DNA of 64,000 bases from Xylanimicrobium pachnodae JCM 13526 = NBRC 107786 (GCA_001592145.1 BCWJ01000007.1:62001-126000); one strand, 5' to 3'. Positions 33,790 to 43,541 are shown, numbered from the stretch's first letter. The notes: generated from the letters alone by a model not told the origin. Numbers and translations: made by a program.

Positions 33790-34563
33790 GTGCCTGTGAG
33801 CCCGTCCGCTCTGCCGCGATCCGTCGTCCTCGCCCTGTGGCTGGGCACGCAGCGTCCCGCGCCCGGGGTGGTGGCGCGGTGCGTCCAGGACGACGACGAA
33901 CCGCACACCGTGACGGGCCTGCCAGGACACGACACGATCGGCACCGGGCTGCGCGACCTGACTGGTTCGTGGGGTACGGGACCCCGCGAGGTGGTGGCCC
34001 TGCTGCCCGCCCCGGGGGACCCGGCCGGGGTCCCGGCGCCCGTGACGGCGACCGCGACGGACGCGGGTGAGTGCCTGGCCGTGACCACCGCGCAGGGGTC
34101 ATGGGTGGTCGTGCCGCACGTCACCACGTTCGGCAGCACGCTCGAGCCCGGTCACCTGGTCGAGTGGCAGGTGCGCCCCGTGCCACCCTGGTCGACGGCC
34201 GTCGCCGGGGCGCTCGGATCGCTCGCTGATGCGGAGCGCGAGCTGCGCACCAGCCTGATCACGGCGACCGACGCGCTCGACCAGCTCGCCGTGGCGCGGT
34301 GGCGCGACGAGGCCGCCGACGTCATCGAGCGGGTCCGCGGGGCGTCGGCGCAGGCCTGGCCGGTGCCCCCGCTGGACGGCCGTCGCGCCCGCGTCCTGGA
34401 GCTCGCGCTGCGCCTGCTCGACATCGTGGGGCTCGCCGCCGACGACGACGGCGGCGCCGTCAACCTCTGGCAGGTGGACCAGCGGTCGGCGGCGCTGCGC
34501 GAGGTGGAGCGGACGGCCCGCCACGCGCTGGCCGCGGCCACCTACGCCCGTGTGGACGGCTGA
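33790..34563 (+). CDS. Conserved hypothetical actinobacterial protein
   Basis: This is a 257-residue protein of unknown function. No membrane helix or signal peptide is visible. The N-terminal half is beta-rich (VVLALWLGTQRPAPGVVARCVQ, GSWVVVPHVTTFGSTLEPGHLVEWQV) and the C-terminal half is helical (ERELRTSLITATDALDQLAVARW, then VLELALRLLDIVGLA). The GTG is six bases after TACTCT (33778-33783), so translation is probably leaderless. Genes on both sides are oriented away from it or towards its end. Confidence 0.75.
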   Translation: MPVSPSALPRSVVLALWLGTQRPAPGVVARCVQDDDEPHTVTGLPGHDTIGTGLRDLTGSWGTGPREVVALLPAPGDPAGVPAPVTATATDAGECLAVTTAQGSWVVVPHVTTFGSTLEPGHLVEWQVRPVPPWSTAVAGALGSLADAERELRTSLITATDALDQLAVARWRDEAADVIERVRGASAQAWPVPPLDGRRARVLELALRLLDIVGLAADDDGGAVNLWQVDQRSAALREVERTARHALAAATYARVDG

Positions 34564-34572
34564 CCGGGCGGA

Positions 34573-35862
34573 TCAGGCGGCCAGCACCTGGCGGTAGACG
34601 TCCAGGGTCCGCTCCGCGATCGCCGTCCAGGCGAAGTGCTCCTCCGCGCGGCGGCGGCCCGCGACACCCATGTCCGCGGCCCGCTGCGGGTCGCCCAGCA
34701 CGTCGAGCATGGCCGCCGCCAGGTTCGCCACATAGGCGGGCGGGTCGATCGGCGTGCCGGTCCCGTCGTCCACCTGCTCGATGGGCACCAGGACGCCCGT
34801 GACGCCGTCGTCCACCACCTCGGGGATGCCGCCGGTCGCGGACGCGACGACGGGCAGCCCCACCGCCATGGCCTCGAGGTTGACGATGCCGAGCGGCTCG
34901 TAGATCGACGGGCACACGAACACGGTGCCGGCGGCGAGCACGGCGCAGAGCTCGGTGCGCGGCAGCATCTCCTCGATCCAGATGACGCCCGCGTCACCGT
35001 CGGCGTGCCCCGACCCGCGGCGGCGTGCCCGCAGGTTCTCGACCAGGGACTTCACCTCGGCCATGATCTCCGGGGTGTCGGGCGCACCCGCGCACAGCAC
35101 GAGCTGGACGTCGTGCGGCAGCGACTCGGCCGCGCGCAACAGGTACGGCAGGCCCTTCTGCCGGGTGATGCGGCCTACGAACACGACGGACTGCCGGGTC
35201 GGGTCGATGCCGAGGCGGCGCACGGTGGCCTCCGCGGCCTCCGCCTGCGGGCCCGAGTCCGCGGGGCGCACCCAGCCCGAGAGGTCGATCCCGTTGTGCA
35301 CCACGTGCACCTTCGCCGGGTCGAGCTCGGGGTAGCTGCGCAGGATGTCGCGCCGCATGCCACCGGACACCGCGATGATGCCGGCCGCACCCAGGTACGC
35401 CGTGCGCTCCGCCCAGCTCGACACCGCGTAGCCGCCGCCCAGCTGCTCCGCCTTCCACGGGCGCAGCGGCTCCAGGGAGTGCGCGGAGATGACGTGCGGG
35501 ACGCCGTGGAGCAGCCCGCCCAGGTGGCCGGCCATGTTCGCGTACCAGGTGTGCGAGTGCACGATGTCGGCGCCCGCGACGTCGTTCGCCATGGCCAGGT
35601 CAACGCCCAGCGTGGCGAGCGCGGGGTTGACGTCCGTCAGGGTCTCCGGCACCGCGTACCCGAACACCCCACGCGACTGCGCCTCGGCGTCGCGGGGGCC
35701 GTCGAACGCCCGCACCCGCACGTCCGCGTGCGGGCGCAGCACGGCGGACAGCTCGGCCACGTGGACGCCCGCGCCGCCGTAGACGAAGGGCGGAAACTCG
35801 CGCGTCAACAGGTCGACGCGCAGGCGCCGGGGAACGGAGGACAGCTCAGTCGCAGCATTCAC
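34573..35862 (-). CDS. glgA: GT4 glycogen synthase / maltose-1-phosphate synthase (GlgA/GlgM type)
   Basis: This 429-residue glycosyltransferase uses ADP-glucose. It has the N-terminal FPPFVYGGAGVHVAELS (the KxGG-like loop), VHSHTWYANMAGHLGGLL, VFVGRITRQKGLPYLLRA and the GT4 donor site CPSIYEPLGIVNLEAMAVGLPVVAS. Actinobacterial members such as Rv1212c make maltose-1-phosphate for the GlgE route, so GlgM activity is as likely as classical elongation. It is divergent from glgC, which supplies ADP-glucose. The GTG lies six bases after TAGGTT. Confidence 0.92.
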   Translation of the reverse strand: MNAATELSSVPRRLRVDLLTREFPPFVYGGAGVHVAELSAVLRPHADVRVRAFDGPRDAEAQSRGVFGYAVPETLTDVNPALATLGVDLAMANDVAGADIVHSHTWYANMAGHLGGLLHGVPHVISAHSLEPLRPWKAEQLGGGYAVSSWAERTAYLGAAGIIAVSGGMRRDILRSYPELDPAKVHVVHNGIDLSGWVRPADSGPQAEAAEATVRRLGIDPTRQSVVFVGRITRQKGLPYLLRAAESLPHDVQLVLCAGAPDTPEIMAEVKSLVENLRARRRGSGHADGDAGVIWIEEMLPRTELCAVLAAGTVFVCPSIYEPLGIVNLEAMAVGLPVVASATGGIPEVVDDGVTGVLVPIEQVDDGTGTPIDPPAYVANLAAAMLDVLGDPQRAADMGVAGRRRAEEHFAWTAIAERTLDVYRQVLAA

Positions 35863-35953
35863 GCGACCAACCTAGCGGCCCCGCGACGCCAGACCGCCGG
35901 TCAGATGCGTCAACGTCGCGCAGCGCGGCGCGCCGCGGCCTAAGGTTCCAACC
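35863..35953. promoter_or_regulatory. Shared divergent promoter region of glgA and glgC
   Basis: A minus-strand TAGGTT (35874-35869) lies six bases before the glgA GTG, and a plus-strand TAAGGT (35941-35946) lies seven bases before the glgC ATG. Both would give leaderless mRNAs. No recognisable -35 boxes were found. Confidence 0.55.
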
Positions 35954-37195
35954 ATGGCGTCCTCCCCACGTGTTCTCGCGATCGTCCTCGCCGGTGGCGA
36001 AGGAAAAAGGCTCATGCCCCTCACCGCCCACCGCGCGAAGCCCGCGGTCCCGTTCGGCGGCATCTATCGCCTGATCGACTTCGCCCTGTCCAACGTCATC
36101 AACTCCGGGTTCCTGCACGTCGTCGTGCTCACCCAGTACAAGTCGCACTCCCTCGACAAGCACATCGCCCAGACGTGGCGCATGTCCTCGCTGCTCGGCA
36201 ACTTCGTGTCCTCCGTGCCCGCACAGCAGCGGGTCGGCAAGCACTGGTACCTGGGCAGCGCCGACGCCATCTACCAGTGCCTCAACATCATCGAGGACGA
36301 GCGGCCCGACATCGTCGTCGTCGTCGGTGCCGACCACGTGTACCGCATGGACTTCTCCCAGATGGTCAAGGCGCACGTCGACTCGGGGGCGCGCGCCACG
36401 GTCGCGGCGATCCGCCAGCCGATCGCGCTCGCCAGCGAGTTCGGCGTCATCGACGTCGACCCGGAGGACACCACGCGCATCCGGGAGTTCCTGGAGAAGC
36501 CCACCAACCCGGTGGGCCTGCCGGACTCTCCCCACGAGGTGCTGGCCTCCATGGGCAACTACGTGTTCGACGCCGACGCCCTCGTCGAAGCCGTGACCCG
36601 GGACGCCTCCGACCCGACGTCCCGCCATGACATGGGCGGCGACATCATCCCCTCGTTCGTGAGCGAGGGCACCGCCGGCGTGTACGACTTCATCCGCAAC
36701 GACGTGCCCGGCTCCACCGACCGCGATCGCGACTACTGGCGCGACGTGGGCACCATGGACGCCTACTTCGAGGCGAACCGGGACCTCATCGCCGTCCAGC
36801 CCGTCTTCAACCTCTACAACGAGGACTGGCCCGTCTACACCGGGTACACCGGGCTGCCGCCGGCCAAGTTCGTGCACGCGGGCCCGGGACGCCTGGGCCA
36901 CGCCGCCGACTCGATCGTCTCGCCCGGCGTGCTCGTCTCCGGTGCGACCGTCGCGGGGTCGATCCTGTCGCCCGGCGTGCACCTGCACTCGTGGGCCACG
37001 GTCACCAACGCCGTGCTCATGGACGGCGTCCAGGTGCACCGCCACGCCCAGGTGCACCGCGCCGTCATCGACAAGAACGTCGTGATCGGGGAGCGCGCCC
37101 GCGTGGGCGTGGACCACGAGGAGGACCGTGCGCGCGGCCTCACCGTGACCGAGACGGGCATCACGGTGGTCCCTAAGGGCACAATCCTCACGTGA
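35954..37195 (+). CDS. glgC: Glucose-1-phosphate adenylyltransferase
   Basis: This 413-residue enzyme makes ADP-glucose from glucose-1-phosphate and ATP, the committed step of glycogen synthesis. The nucleotide loop is [25 protein letters not shown] in segments. [20 protein letters not shown] and FLEKPTNP follow. The C-terminal ~110 residues form a left-handed beta helix ([21 protein letters not shown]). Length is normal. Its TGA overlaps the serB GTG, so the two are coupled. Confidence 0.96.
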   Translation: MASSPRVLAIVLAGGEGKRLMPLTAHRAKPAVPFGGIYRLIDFALSNVINSGFLHVVVLTQYKSHSLDKHIAQTWRMSSLLGNFVSSVPAQQRVGKHWYLGSADAIYQCLNIIEDERPDIVVVVGADHVYRMDFSQMVKAHVDSGARATVAAIRQPIALASEFGVIDVDPEDTTRIREFLEKPTNPVGLPDSPHEVLASMGNYVFDADALVEAVTRDASDPTSRHDMGGDIIPSFVSEGTAGVYDFIRNDVPGSTDRDRDYWRDVGTMDAYFEANRDLIAVQPVFNLYNEDWPVYTGYTGLPPAKFVHAGPGRLGHAADSIVSPGVLVSGATVAGSILSPGVHLHSWATVTNAVLMDGVQVHRHAQVHRAVIDKNVVIGERARVGVDHEEDRARGLTVTETGITVVPKGTILT

Positions 37196-37866
37196 CCCCA
37201 CCCGAGACCGCGCCCGCGCGCAGCCCCCGACGACTCGTCGTCACCGACGTCGACTCCACGTTCATCCAGCAGGAGGTGATCGAGCTCCTCGCCGAGCACG
37301 CCGGCACCCGCGACCAGGTCGCGGCCGTGACCGAGCGCGCCATGCGCGGTGAGCTCGACTTCGCCGCCTCCCTGCGGGAGCGGGTCGCCACGCTGCGCGG
37401 GGTTCCGGTCACAGCCCTCGACGAGGTGCGCGCCGCCGTGCGCCTCTCCCCCGGCGCCGCGGAGCTCGTGGCCGAGTGCCAGCGCCGCGGGTGGGCGTTC
37501 GGCCTGGTCTCCGGCGGGTTCGAGGAGATCGTGCGGCCGCTCGCCGCGGGCCTCGGCATCGACCGGGTGCGGGCGAACCGCCTTGAGATTGCGGACGGCG
37601 CCCTGACCGGGCGCACGCTCGGCCCCGTCATCGACCGCGGCGTCAAGGCCGAGACCCTGCGCGCCTGGGCAGCCGAGGAGGGCGTGGACCTCGCCGACAC
37701 GGTGGCCGTGGGCGACGGCGCGAACGACCTCGACATGCTCGGGGTCGCCGGCGTCGGCATCGCCTACCGGGCCAAGCCCGTGGTGCGAGCCCAGGCCGAC
37801 CACGCGATCGAGGACCGGCTCGACGAGGTGCTCGCGATCGTCGACACGCTCACCCCGGCCCGCTGA
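37192..37866 (+). CDS. serB: Phosphoserine phosphatase, short form
   Basis: This 224-residue HAD-family enzyme removes phosphate from phosphoserine, the last step of serine synthesis. The nucleophile motif is [12 protein letters not shown], the second motif Ser is in GLVSGGF, the Lys is in [11 protein letters not shown] and the acidic motif is [11 protein letters not shown]. It lacks the N-terminal ACT domain found in some actinobacterial SerB proteins. The GTG overlaps the glgC stop by four bases. Confidence 0.93.
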   Translation: MTPPETAPARSPRRLVVTDVDSTFIQQEVIELLAEHAGTRDQVAAVTERAMRGELDFAASLRERVATLRGVPVTALDEVRAAVRLSPGAAELVAECQRRGWAFGLVSGGFEEIVRPLAAGLGIDRVRANRLEIADGALTGRTLGPVIDRGVKAETLRAWAAEEGVDLADTVAVGDGANDLDMLGVAGVGIAYRAKPVVRAQADHAIEDRLDEVLAIVDTLTPAR

Positions 37867-37892
37867 CGGGACCACACCCCCAGACCTGACGG

Positions 37893-37921
37893 CGCCGCCG
37901 TCCCGGCACGGGACGGCGGCG
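37893..37921. terminator. Bidirectional hairpin terminator between serB and sixA
   Basis: CGCCGCCGTCCC and GGGACGGCGGCG form perfect 12-bp arms with a 5-base loop, placed between two convergent genes. Confidence 0.85.
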
Positions 37922-37972
37922 CGTTCTGCTGCGGGGACGGGCCCGGAAGCGCTTCGAGGACGGGCCCGGGGC

Positions 37973-38503
37973 TCAGCCCGGCCGTTGCACCGACACCAGG
38001 CGGGCCATGCGCCGGCCCCAGTCGGCCCACTCGGCCTCCGCCTCCAGCAGCGAGGCGGTAGCGGTGGGGACGCCGACGCGCACCTGCGCGACCGCCGCGT
38101 CGTCGGAGCCCGGACCAGCCAGGTGGGCGGCCGTCGCCGCCATGGTCGGTTCGTGCCCGACCACGAGCACCGTGGTCACCGACGGGTCGAGGTCCCGCAC
38201 CAGCGTGAGCACGTCGGCCACCGAGGCGTGATACAGCTCCGGCTCCAGGCGCAGGTGCGGGTCGGTCCGCAGCGCACGGGCGAGCAGGTCCCACGTCTGG
38301 CGGGTGCGCAGCGCGGTCGAGACCAGCGCCACCTGGGGCACGACGCCGTCGGCGACGAGTGCCTTGCCGACCGCGCCGGCCTGGTCCCGCCCCTTGGGCG
38401 CGAGAGGCCGGGACTCGTCCGTCAGCACGTCCTGCGCGCGTTCCGCCTTCGCGTGGCGCAGCAGCACCAGGCGCCGGACCGTCCCCTGCGTGAGCTCGTC
38501 CAC
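37973..38503 (-). CDS. sixA: SixA-type phosphohistidine phosphatase
   Basis: This 176-residue histidine-phosphatase-superfamily protein begins RRLVLLRHAKAE, the RHG-type catalytic motif with Ala replacing Gly as in SixA. The second His is in VVGHEPTMAATAAHL. SixA removes phosphate from protein histidines of phosphorelay or PTS proteins; the partner here is unknown. It follows fabG and fabI on the same strand, and the GTG is preceded by GAGGGG. Confidence 0.88.
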   Translation of the reverse strand: MDELTQGTVRRLVLLRHAKAERAQDVLTDESRPLAPKGRDQAGAVGKALVADGVVPQVALVSTALRTRQTWDLLARALRTDPHLRLEPELYHASVADVLTLVRDLDPSVTTVLVVGHEPTMAATAAHLAGPGSDDAAVAQVRVGVPTATASLLEAEAEWADWGRRMARLVSVQRPG

Positions 38504-38531
38504 GATCCCCCTCGTCGCCCCGTGGGCCGGG

Positions 38532-39302
38532 TTACTGGCCCATCGCGTGTACCCCGCCGTCGACGTGCACGATCTCGCCCGTCGTCGCCGGGAACCAGTC
38601 TGACAGCAGAGCGACCACCGCACGCGCCGCAGGCTCCGCGGACGTCAGGTCCCACCCCAGCGGGGCGCGGCTGGGCCACGCCTCCTCCATGGTGGCGAAG
38701 CCCGGGATCGACTTGGCGGCCGTGGTACGGATCGGCCCCGCGGAGACCAGGTTGGCGCGGATGCCGTCCGGGCCCAGGTCACGGGCCAGGTAGCGGTTCG
38801 TGGCCTCCAGGCCCGCCTTCGCCACACCCATCCAGTCGTAGACCGGCCATGCGAACTGCGCGTCGAACGTCAGGCCCACGAGCGAGCCGCCGTTCGTCAT
38901 GAGGGGCTTCGCAGCGACGGCCAGCGCCTTGTAGGAGAACGCCGAGACGTGCACGGCCGTGGCGACGTCGTCCCACTGCCCCGCCAGGAAGTTGCCCCCC
39001 ATGACGGACTGCGGGGCGAACCCGATGGAGTGCACCACACCGTCCAGCCCGTCGAGGCCCACCGCGCGCACGGCGTCAGCGAGGCCGTCCAGGTCCTCCT
39101 GGCTGGTCACGTCGAGCTGCACCACGGGCGCCTCGACGGGCAGGCGCTTGGAGAACGCGGCCGTCAGCTTGGCCTGGCGCCCGAACGACGACAGCACGAC
39201 CTGGGCGCCCTCCTGCTGGGCGAGGCGGGCGGCGTGGAACGCGATGGAGGAGTCGGTGAGCACCCCGGTGATGAGGAGCTTCTTGCCGTCGAGGAGACCC
39301 AT
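38532..39302 (-). CDS. fabI: Enoyl-[acyl-carrier-protein] reductase (InhA/FabI type)
   Basis: This 256-residue NADH-dependent reductase carries out the last step of fatty-acid elongation. The nucleotide site is LLITGVLTDSSIAFHAARLAQQ, which is the InhA signature with Ser at the SIA position. HSIGFAP, the catalytic YDWMGVAKAGLEATNRYLA (Tyr and Lys) and the C-terminal GEIVHVDGG follow. Length matches the family. It sits between fabG and sixA in the same direction, with GAAAGG ahead of the ATG. This is the enzyme class that triclosan and isoniazid-type drugs bind. Confidence 0.96.
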   Translation of the reverse strand: MGLLDGKKLLITGVLTDSSIAFHAARLAQQEGAQVVLSSFGRQAKLTAAFSKRLPVEAPVVQLDVTSQEDLDGLADAVRAVGLDGLDGVVHSIGFAPQSVMGGNFLAGQWDDVATAVHVSAFSYKALAVAAKPLMTNGGSLVGLTFDAQFAWPVYDWMGVAKAGLEATNRYLARDLGPDGIRANLVSAGPIRTTAAKSIPGFATMEEAWPSRAPLGWDLTSAEPAARAVVALLSDWFPATTGEIVHVDGGVHAMGQ

Positions 39303-39336
39303 GGCCGGCCTTTCGTCGTTGTCAGATGAGAAGTGA

Positions 39337-39356
39337 TGGTTGAGCCTGTCGAGACC
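39337..39356. repeat. Single copy of the dispersed TGGTTGAGCCTGTCGAGACC repeat
   Basis: Identical to the right arm of the terminator at 26383-26402. It lies between fabG and fabI with no facing copy, so it cannot form the same hairpin. Confidence 0.8.
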
Positions 39357-39363
39357 AGGTACG

Positions 39364-40074
39364 TCAGTGCCCCATGCCGAGGCCGCCGTCGACAGGGATC
39401 ACGGCCCCCGAGACGTACGCGGCGGCGTCGGACGCGAGGAACCGGACCACGCCGGCGATCTCCTCGACCTGCCCGAAGCGGCCCGCGGGGATCGACGCGA
39501 GGTACGTCTTCTGCGTCTCGGGCGGCAGCACGTCCGTCATCTGCGTCTGGATGAACCCAGGCGCGACGACGTTCGCGGTGATGCCGCGACCCCCGAGCTC
39601 GCGGGTGATCGAGCGGGCCATGCCGACGAGCGCCGACTTGGACGCCGCGTAGTTGACCTGCCCTCCGCTGCCGTACAGCCCGACGACGGAGCCGATCAGG
39701 ACGATGCGGCCTCGGCGCAGGCGGATCATGCCCTTCGAGGCGCGGCGCACCACGTGGAAGGTGCCCTTGAGGTTGACGTCGATGACCGCGTCGAAGTCCT
39801 CGTCGGTCATCCGCATGAGCAGCCCGTCGCGCGTGACGCCCGCGTTGGCCACCACCACCTCGACCGCTCCCAGGTCCTGCTCGATGGCCGTGAAGGCGGC
39901 GTCCACCGCGACGGCGTCGGCGACGTCGGCGACGTACGCGTGCACGCCGTCCGGCACCTCGGTGCCGCGCTGCACGGCGGCGACCACGTCGCCGTTCGCG
40001 ACGAACGCCTCGGCGATCGCGCGGCCGATGCCGCGGGACGCACCGGTGACGACGACGACGCGGGGTGTACTCAC
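39364..40074 (-). CDS. fabG: 3-oxoacyl-[acyl-carrier-protein] reductase
   Basis: This 236-residue short-chain dehydrogenase reduces the 3-oxo intermediate in fatty-acid synthesis with NADPH. TGASRGIGRAIAEAF binds the cofactor, NAG is in VANAGVTRDGL, the catalytic set is Ser in VLIGSVVG and the Tyr/Lys of VNYAASKSALVG, and the end is VSGAVIPVDGGLGMGH. This is the MabA pairing with InhA-type fabI downstream. I use the GTG of STPRVVVVTG, which has GAAGGA ahead of it; the longer frame is not family-like. Confidence 0.95.
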   Translation of the reverse strand: MSTPRVVVVTGASRGIGRAIAEAFVANGDVVAAVQRGTEVPDGVHAYVADVADAVAVDAAFTAIEQDLGAVEVVVANAGVTRDGLLMRMTDEDFDAVIDVNLKGTFHVVRRASKGMIRLRRGRIVLIGSVVGLYGSGGQVNYAASKSALVGMARSITRELGGRGITANVVAPGFIQTQMTDVLPPETQKTYLASIPAGRFGQVEEIAGVVRFLASDAAAYVSGAVIPVDGGLGMGH

Positions 40075-40283
40075 GGGGGGTCCTTCCGACGACGGGGCCG
40101 CCACGGGCGGCAGCTGGGCCGTCTGCGAACCTATCGCCCCGTGTGCGGCCGCGGCGGGCACGACGCGGGACGGCATCGCCCCGCAGGATTGTCGACTTCC
40201 TACAAAGTGCGTGTCTCGGGCCCGGCTCGGTGCTCGGCCCGGCGGTGGACCTGTGGCCTCCGGAGCGCTCGTAGACTGGCGCG

Positions 40284-40688
40284 GTGAGCACGAGTGCGGC
40301 GACCCCGCGTCCTGCCGCGCACCGCGGATCCGGACCTCAGGCGAGCCGACACGACGCCCCGGTCCCGTCGATCACCGACGCCGCCGAGTCCCTGGAGGAG
40401 GATCAGGCACGGCGCATGCGGCGCTACCTGATCCAGATGGGCATGCGCGTGGTGTTCTTCGTCGCCGCGTACTTCGTGTCCGGGTGGCTGCGCTGGTCGT
40501 TCGTCGCCTTCGCCGCCGTGATCCCGTACGTCGCCGTGCTGCTCGTCAACGCGGGCCGAGACCGCGTGACGTACGCGACGTCGGCGGTGCGGCCCACCGC
40601 GCCCAAGGAGATCACCGGGCCACCCGAGCCGGCGCACCTCGTCGTCGACCCCGAGACCGACCCCGACCCCGACCAGCAGGAGAAGTGA
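40284..40688 (+). CDS. DUF3099 membrane protein
   Basis: This 134-residue actinobacterial protein has a hydrophilic N-terminus, then PSITDAAESLEEDQARRM, the start of DUF3099, and two membrane helices (MRVVFFVAAYFVSGWL and FVAFAAVIPYVAVLLV). The acidic tail ends in TDPDPDQQEK. The function is unknown. The GTG is six bases after TAGACT (40272-40277). Its stop overlaps the next start (TGATG), so three genes here form an operon with SURF1. Confidence 0.85.
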   Translation: MSTSAATPRPAAHRGSGPQASRHDAPVPSITDAAESLEEDQARRMRRYLIQMGMRVVFFVAAYFVSGWLRWSFVAFAAVIPYVAVLLVNAGRDRVTYATSAVRPTAPKEITGPPEPAHLVVDPETDPDPDQQEK

Positions 40689-40942
40689 TGGATCTGCTCG
40701 CCTCAGCCGACCCCGTTGCCGAGGGCGAGCTGATCTGCTCGGGGAAGGGCTGCCCTCAGGAGGCACGGTGGGGCCTGCTGTGGAACAACCCGAAGATCCA
40801 CACCCCGGAGCGGAACAAGGTCTGGCTGGCCTGCGACGACCACCGCGCGCACCTCGAGGAGTTCCTCCGGTTGCGCGGGTTCCTCCGCCAGACCGTCCCC
40901 GTCGCCGCCCTGGACCGGTTCGACCCCGGCGAGCGCCCATGA
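40688..40942 (+). CDS. Conserved small cysteine-containing actinobacterial protein
   Basis: This 84-residue protein is widely conserved in actinobacteria and is sometimes labelled as acetone carboxylase without reason. Cys17, Cys22, Cys49 and His52 (ICSGKGCPQEA and ACDDHRAH) could hold one zinc ion. Its start and stop overlap the DUF3099 and SURF1 genes, which suggests a linked, probably housekeeping, role. The function is unknown. Confidence 0.85.
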   Translation: MDLLASADPVAEGELICSGKGCPQEARWGLLWNNPKIHTPERNKVWLACDDHRAHLEEFLRLRGFLRQTVPVAALDRFDPGERP

Positions 40943-41847
40943 CCGGGGTGCCGACGGCGGCCGCCCCGATGACGACGCCGGCATCCGGCAGGCCGCCCGC
41001 ACGCACCCGGCGGCAGTGGATCACCCTGGGCCTCGGCGCGCTGGTGCTCGCCGCGCTGTGCGTGCTGGCCGCCGTCTGGCAGTGGCACCGGTACGAGGCC
41101 CGCGAGGCCTACATCTCGCTCGTCGAGGCGAACTACGACGCGCCACCCGCCGCCGTGAGCACGCTGCTCGACGGCCCCGGCGCCGTCCTGGCCGACGACG
41201 ACGTGTGGCGACCGGTCACCCTGACCGGGACGTACCGCCCGCAGGACACCGTGCTGCTGCGCAACCGGCCCGTCTCCTCCACCCCGGGCTTCCACGTCCT
41301 GGTGCCCTTCGAGGACCGGTCGGGCATCGTCATCGTGGTCGACCGGGGCTTCGTGCCGCTGGGGCACGACTCCACGGCGCCCGACGCCGTCCCCGAACCA
41401 CCCGCCGGCGAGGTCACCGTGACGGTGACGTTGCGCGCCGACGAGCCCGAGTCGTCCCGCGGGGCGCCCACCGGTCAGGTCCAGGCGATCTCGACGGCGC
41501 AGGTGCTCGCGGCCGGCACCACGGGCGCGGGCTGGGCGGACGGGCGCACGGTGAGCGCGTACGGGGAGGCGCGCGCCGAGGACCCGGCGCCCGCGCAGGC
41601 GTTGCGCGCCCTGCCGCGACCCGACCTGGACCCCGGCTCGCACCTCTCCTACACCGTGCAGTGGCTCATCTTCGCGGGCGGCGCGATCGGCGGCTACGTC
41701 ATGCTGTGGCGCCGCGAGACCCGCGGCGACGCCCCGACCGCGGGTGACCTGCTCGCGGCCGCGGGCGACACCCCGGCCCGGCCCCGCCGCGAGCGCCGCC
41801 ACCGGCCCACCGACGAAGAGCTGGAAGACGCCCTCCTGGACGAGTGA
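40939..41847 (+). CDS. SURF1-family cytochrome c oxidase assembly protein
   Basis: This 302-residue membrane protein has an N-terminal helix (WITLGLGALVLAALCVLAAVW) followed by WQWHRYEAREAY, the periplasmic-side SURF1 domain (PVTLTGTYRPQDTVLLRNRP, GFHVLVPFEDRSG, VVDRGFVP) and a second helix (LSYTVQWLIFAGGAIGGYVMLW) with a charged cytosolic tail. SURF1 helps insert heme a into cytochrome c oxidase subunit I. It is the third gene of the DUF3099 operon. Confidence 0.92.
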   Translation: MTGVPTAAAPMTTPASGRPPARTRRQWITLGLGALVLAALCVLAAVWQWHRYEAREAYISLVEANYDAPPAAVSTLLDGPGAVLADDDVWRPVTLTGTYRPQDTVLLRNRPVSSTPGFHVLVPFEDRSGIVIVVDRGFVPLGHDSTAPDAVPEPPAGEVTVTVTLRADEPESSRGAPTGQVQAISTAQVLAAGTTGAGWADGRTVSAYGEARAEDPAPAQALRALPRPDLDPGSHLSYTVQWLIFAGGAIGGYVMLWRRETRGDAPTAGDLLAAAGDTPARPRRERRHRPTDEELEDALLDE

Positions 41848-41930
41848 CCCCGGGTGGTGCGGCCCAGCACGTAGACTCTGGTGGCCCTTCCGTGGCTCCC
41901 CCGCGACCCCCTGAGACCTGAGGCATCACC

Positions 41931-43529
41931 GTGATCACCGCCCACGGCGTCGAGCTGCGCATCGGCGCCCGCGTCCTGCTGCAACCGACGTCCTTCCGTA
42001 TCGCTCCCGGCGACCGCATCGGCCTGGTGGGCCGCAACGGCGCCGGGAAGACGACGCTGACCAAGACGCTCGCGGGCGAGACCCAGCCCACGGGCGGGCA
42101 GATCACGCGCTCGAACGAGGTGGGCTACCTGCCACAGGACCCGCGCACGGGTGACCTGGACACCATCGCGATGGACCGGGTGCTCTCGGCGCGCGGGCTG
42201 GACTACCTGGTGCGGGCGATGGCGGAGACCGAGGCCAGGATGAGCTCGGAGGACATGGACGTCATGGCCGCCGCCCTGGACCGCTACCCCAAGCTGGAGG
42301 CGCGGTTCCTGGCCGCGGGCGGGTACGCGGCCGAGTCGGAGGCGCACCGCATCACGTCCAACCTGGGCCTGGACCAGCGCGTGCTCTCGCAGCCGCTGGA
42401 GACGCTCTCGGGGGGTCAGCGCCGCCGCGTCGAGCTGGCCCGCATCCTGTTCTCCGGCGTCGACACGCTGCTGCTGGACGAGCCGACCAACCACCTGGAC
42501 CACGACTCGATCCTGTGGCTGCGCGACTACCTCAAGACGTACCCGGGCGGCTACATCGTCATCTCGCACTCGGTGGACCTGCTGCGCGACACGGTCAACA
42601 AGGTGTGGCACCTGGACGCGAACCGCGGCGAGCTCGACCAGTACAACCTGGGCTGGGACAAGTACCTGGACCAGCGCGAGCAGGACGAGAAGCGGCGGCG
42701 CCGCGAGCGCGCCAACGCCGAGAAGAAGGCGTCCGCGCTGATGGCGCAGGCGGAGAAGATGCGCGCGAAGGCGACCAAGGCGGTCGCGGCGCAGAACATG
42801 ATCCGCCGCGCGGAGAACCTCGTGGGCGGCCTGGAGGGGGTGCGGCAGGCGGACAAGGTGGCCAAGCTGCGCTTCCCGAAGCCGGCGCCGTCGGGCAAGA
42901 CGCCGCTCACGGGCAAGGACCTGTCCAAGTCGTACGGGTCGCTCGAGGTGTTCACGGGCGTGGACCTGGCGATCGACCGGGGCTCGCGCGTGGTCATCCT
43001 GGGCCTCAACGGGGCGGGCAAGACGACGATGCTGCGCCTGCTGGCGGGCGTCGAGCAGCCGGACACGGGCGAGGTGGTGCCCGGCCACGGGCTCAAGCTG
43101 GGCTACTACGCGCAGGAGCACGACATGCTGGACATGTCCGTGACGGTGGTGGAGAACCTGCGGCACTCGGCCCCGGACCTCACGGACACCGAGGTGCGTT
43201 CGGTGCTGGGGTCGTTCCTGTTCTCGGGCGACGACGCCGACAAGCCCACGCACGTGCTCTCGGGTGGGGAGAAGACGCGCCTGGCGCTCGCGACCCTGGT
43301 GGTGTCGTCCGCGAACGTGCTGCTGCTCGACGAGCCCACGAACAACCTGGATCCGGCGTCGCGCGCCGAGATCCTGGGCGCCCTGCACACGTACGAGGGC
43401 GCGATCGTCATGGTCACGCACGACGACGGGGCCGTCGACGCCCTGAACCCCGAGCGGGTGCTGCTGCTGCCCGACGGCGACGAGGATCTGTGGAACGAGG
43501 GCTACCGCGAGCTGGTGTCGCTGGCCTGA
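41931..43529 (+). CDS. ABC-F family ATPase (ribosome-associated)
   Basis: This 532-residue soluble protein has two ABC domains joined by a charged linker (residues ~235-300, rich in RRRRERANAEKKASALMAQ). Walker A sites are LVGRNGAGKTTLTKTL and LGLNGAGKTTMLRLL, signatures are LSGGQRRRVELA and LSGGEKTRLALA, and Walker B motifs LLLDEPTNHLD and LLLDEPTNNLD both keep Glu. ABC-F proteins bind the ribosomal E site and relieve stalls or give drug resistance. A TAGACT about 60 bases upstream may be its promoter, and CTGAGG lies before the GTG. Confidence 0.93.
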   Translation: MITAHGVELRIGARVLLQPTSFRIAPGDRIGLVGRNGAGKTTLTKTLAGETQPTGGQITRSNEVGYLPQDPRTGDLDTIAMDRVLSARGLDYLVRAMAETEARMSSEDMDVMAAALDRYPKLEARFLAAGGYAAESEAHRITSNLGLDQRVLSQPLETLSGGQRRRVELARILFSGVDTLLLDEPTNHLDHDSILWLRDYLKTYPGGYIVISHSVDLLRDTVNKVWHLDANRGELDQYNLGWDKYLDQREQDEKRRRRERANAEKKASALMAQAEKMRAKATKAVAAQNMIRRAENLVGGLEGVRQADKVAKLRFPKPAPSGKTPLTGKDLSKSYGSLEVFTGVDLAIDRGSRVVILGLNGAGKTTMLRLLAGVEQPDTGEVVPGHGLKLGYYAQEHDMLDMSVTVVENLRHSAPDLTDTEVRSVLGSFLFSGDDADKPTHVLSGGEKTRLALATLVVSSANVLLLDEPTNNLDPASRAEILGALHTYEGAIVMVTHDDGAVDALNPERVLLLPDGDEDLWNEGYRELVSLA

Positions 43530-43541
43530 GCACCACCCCGC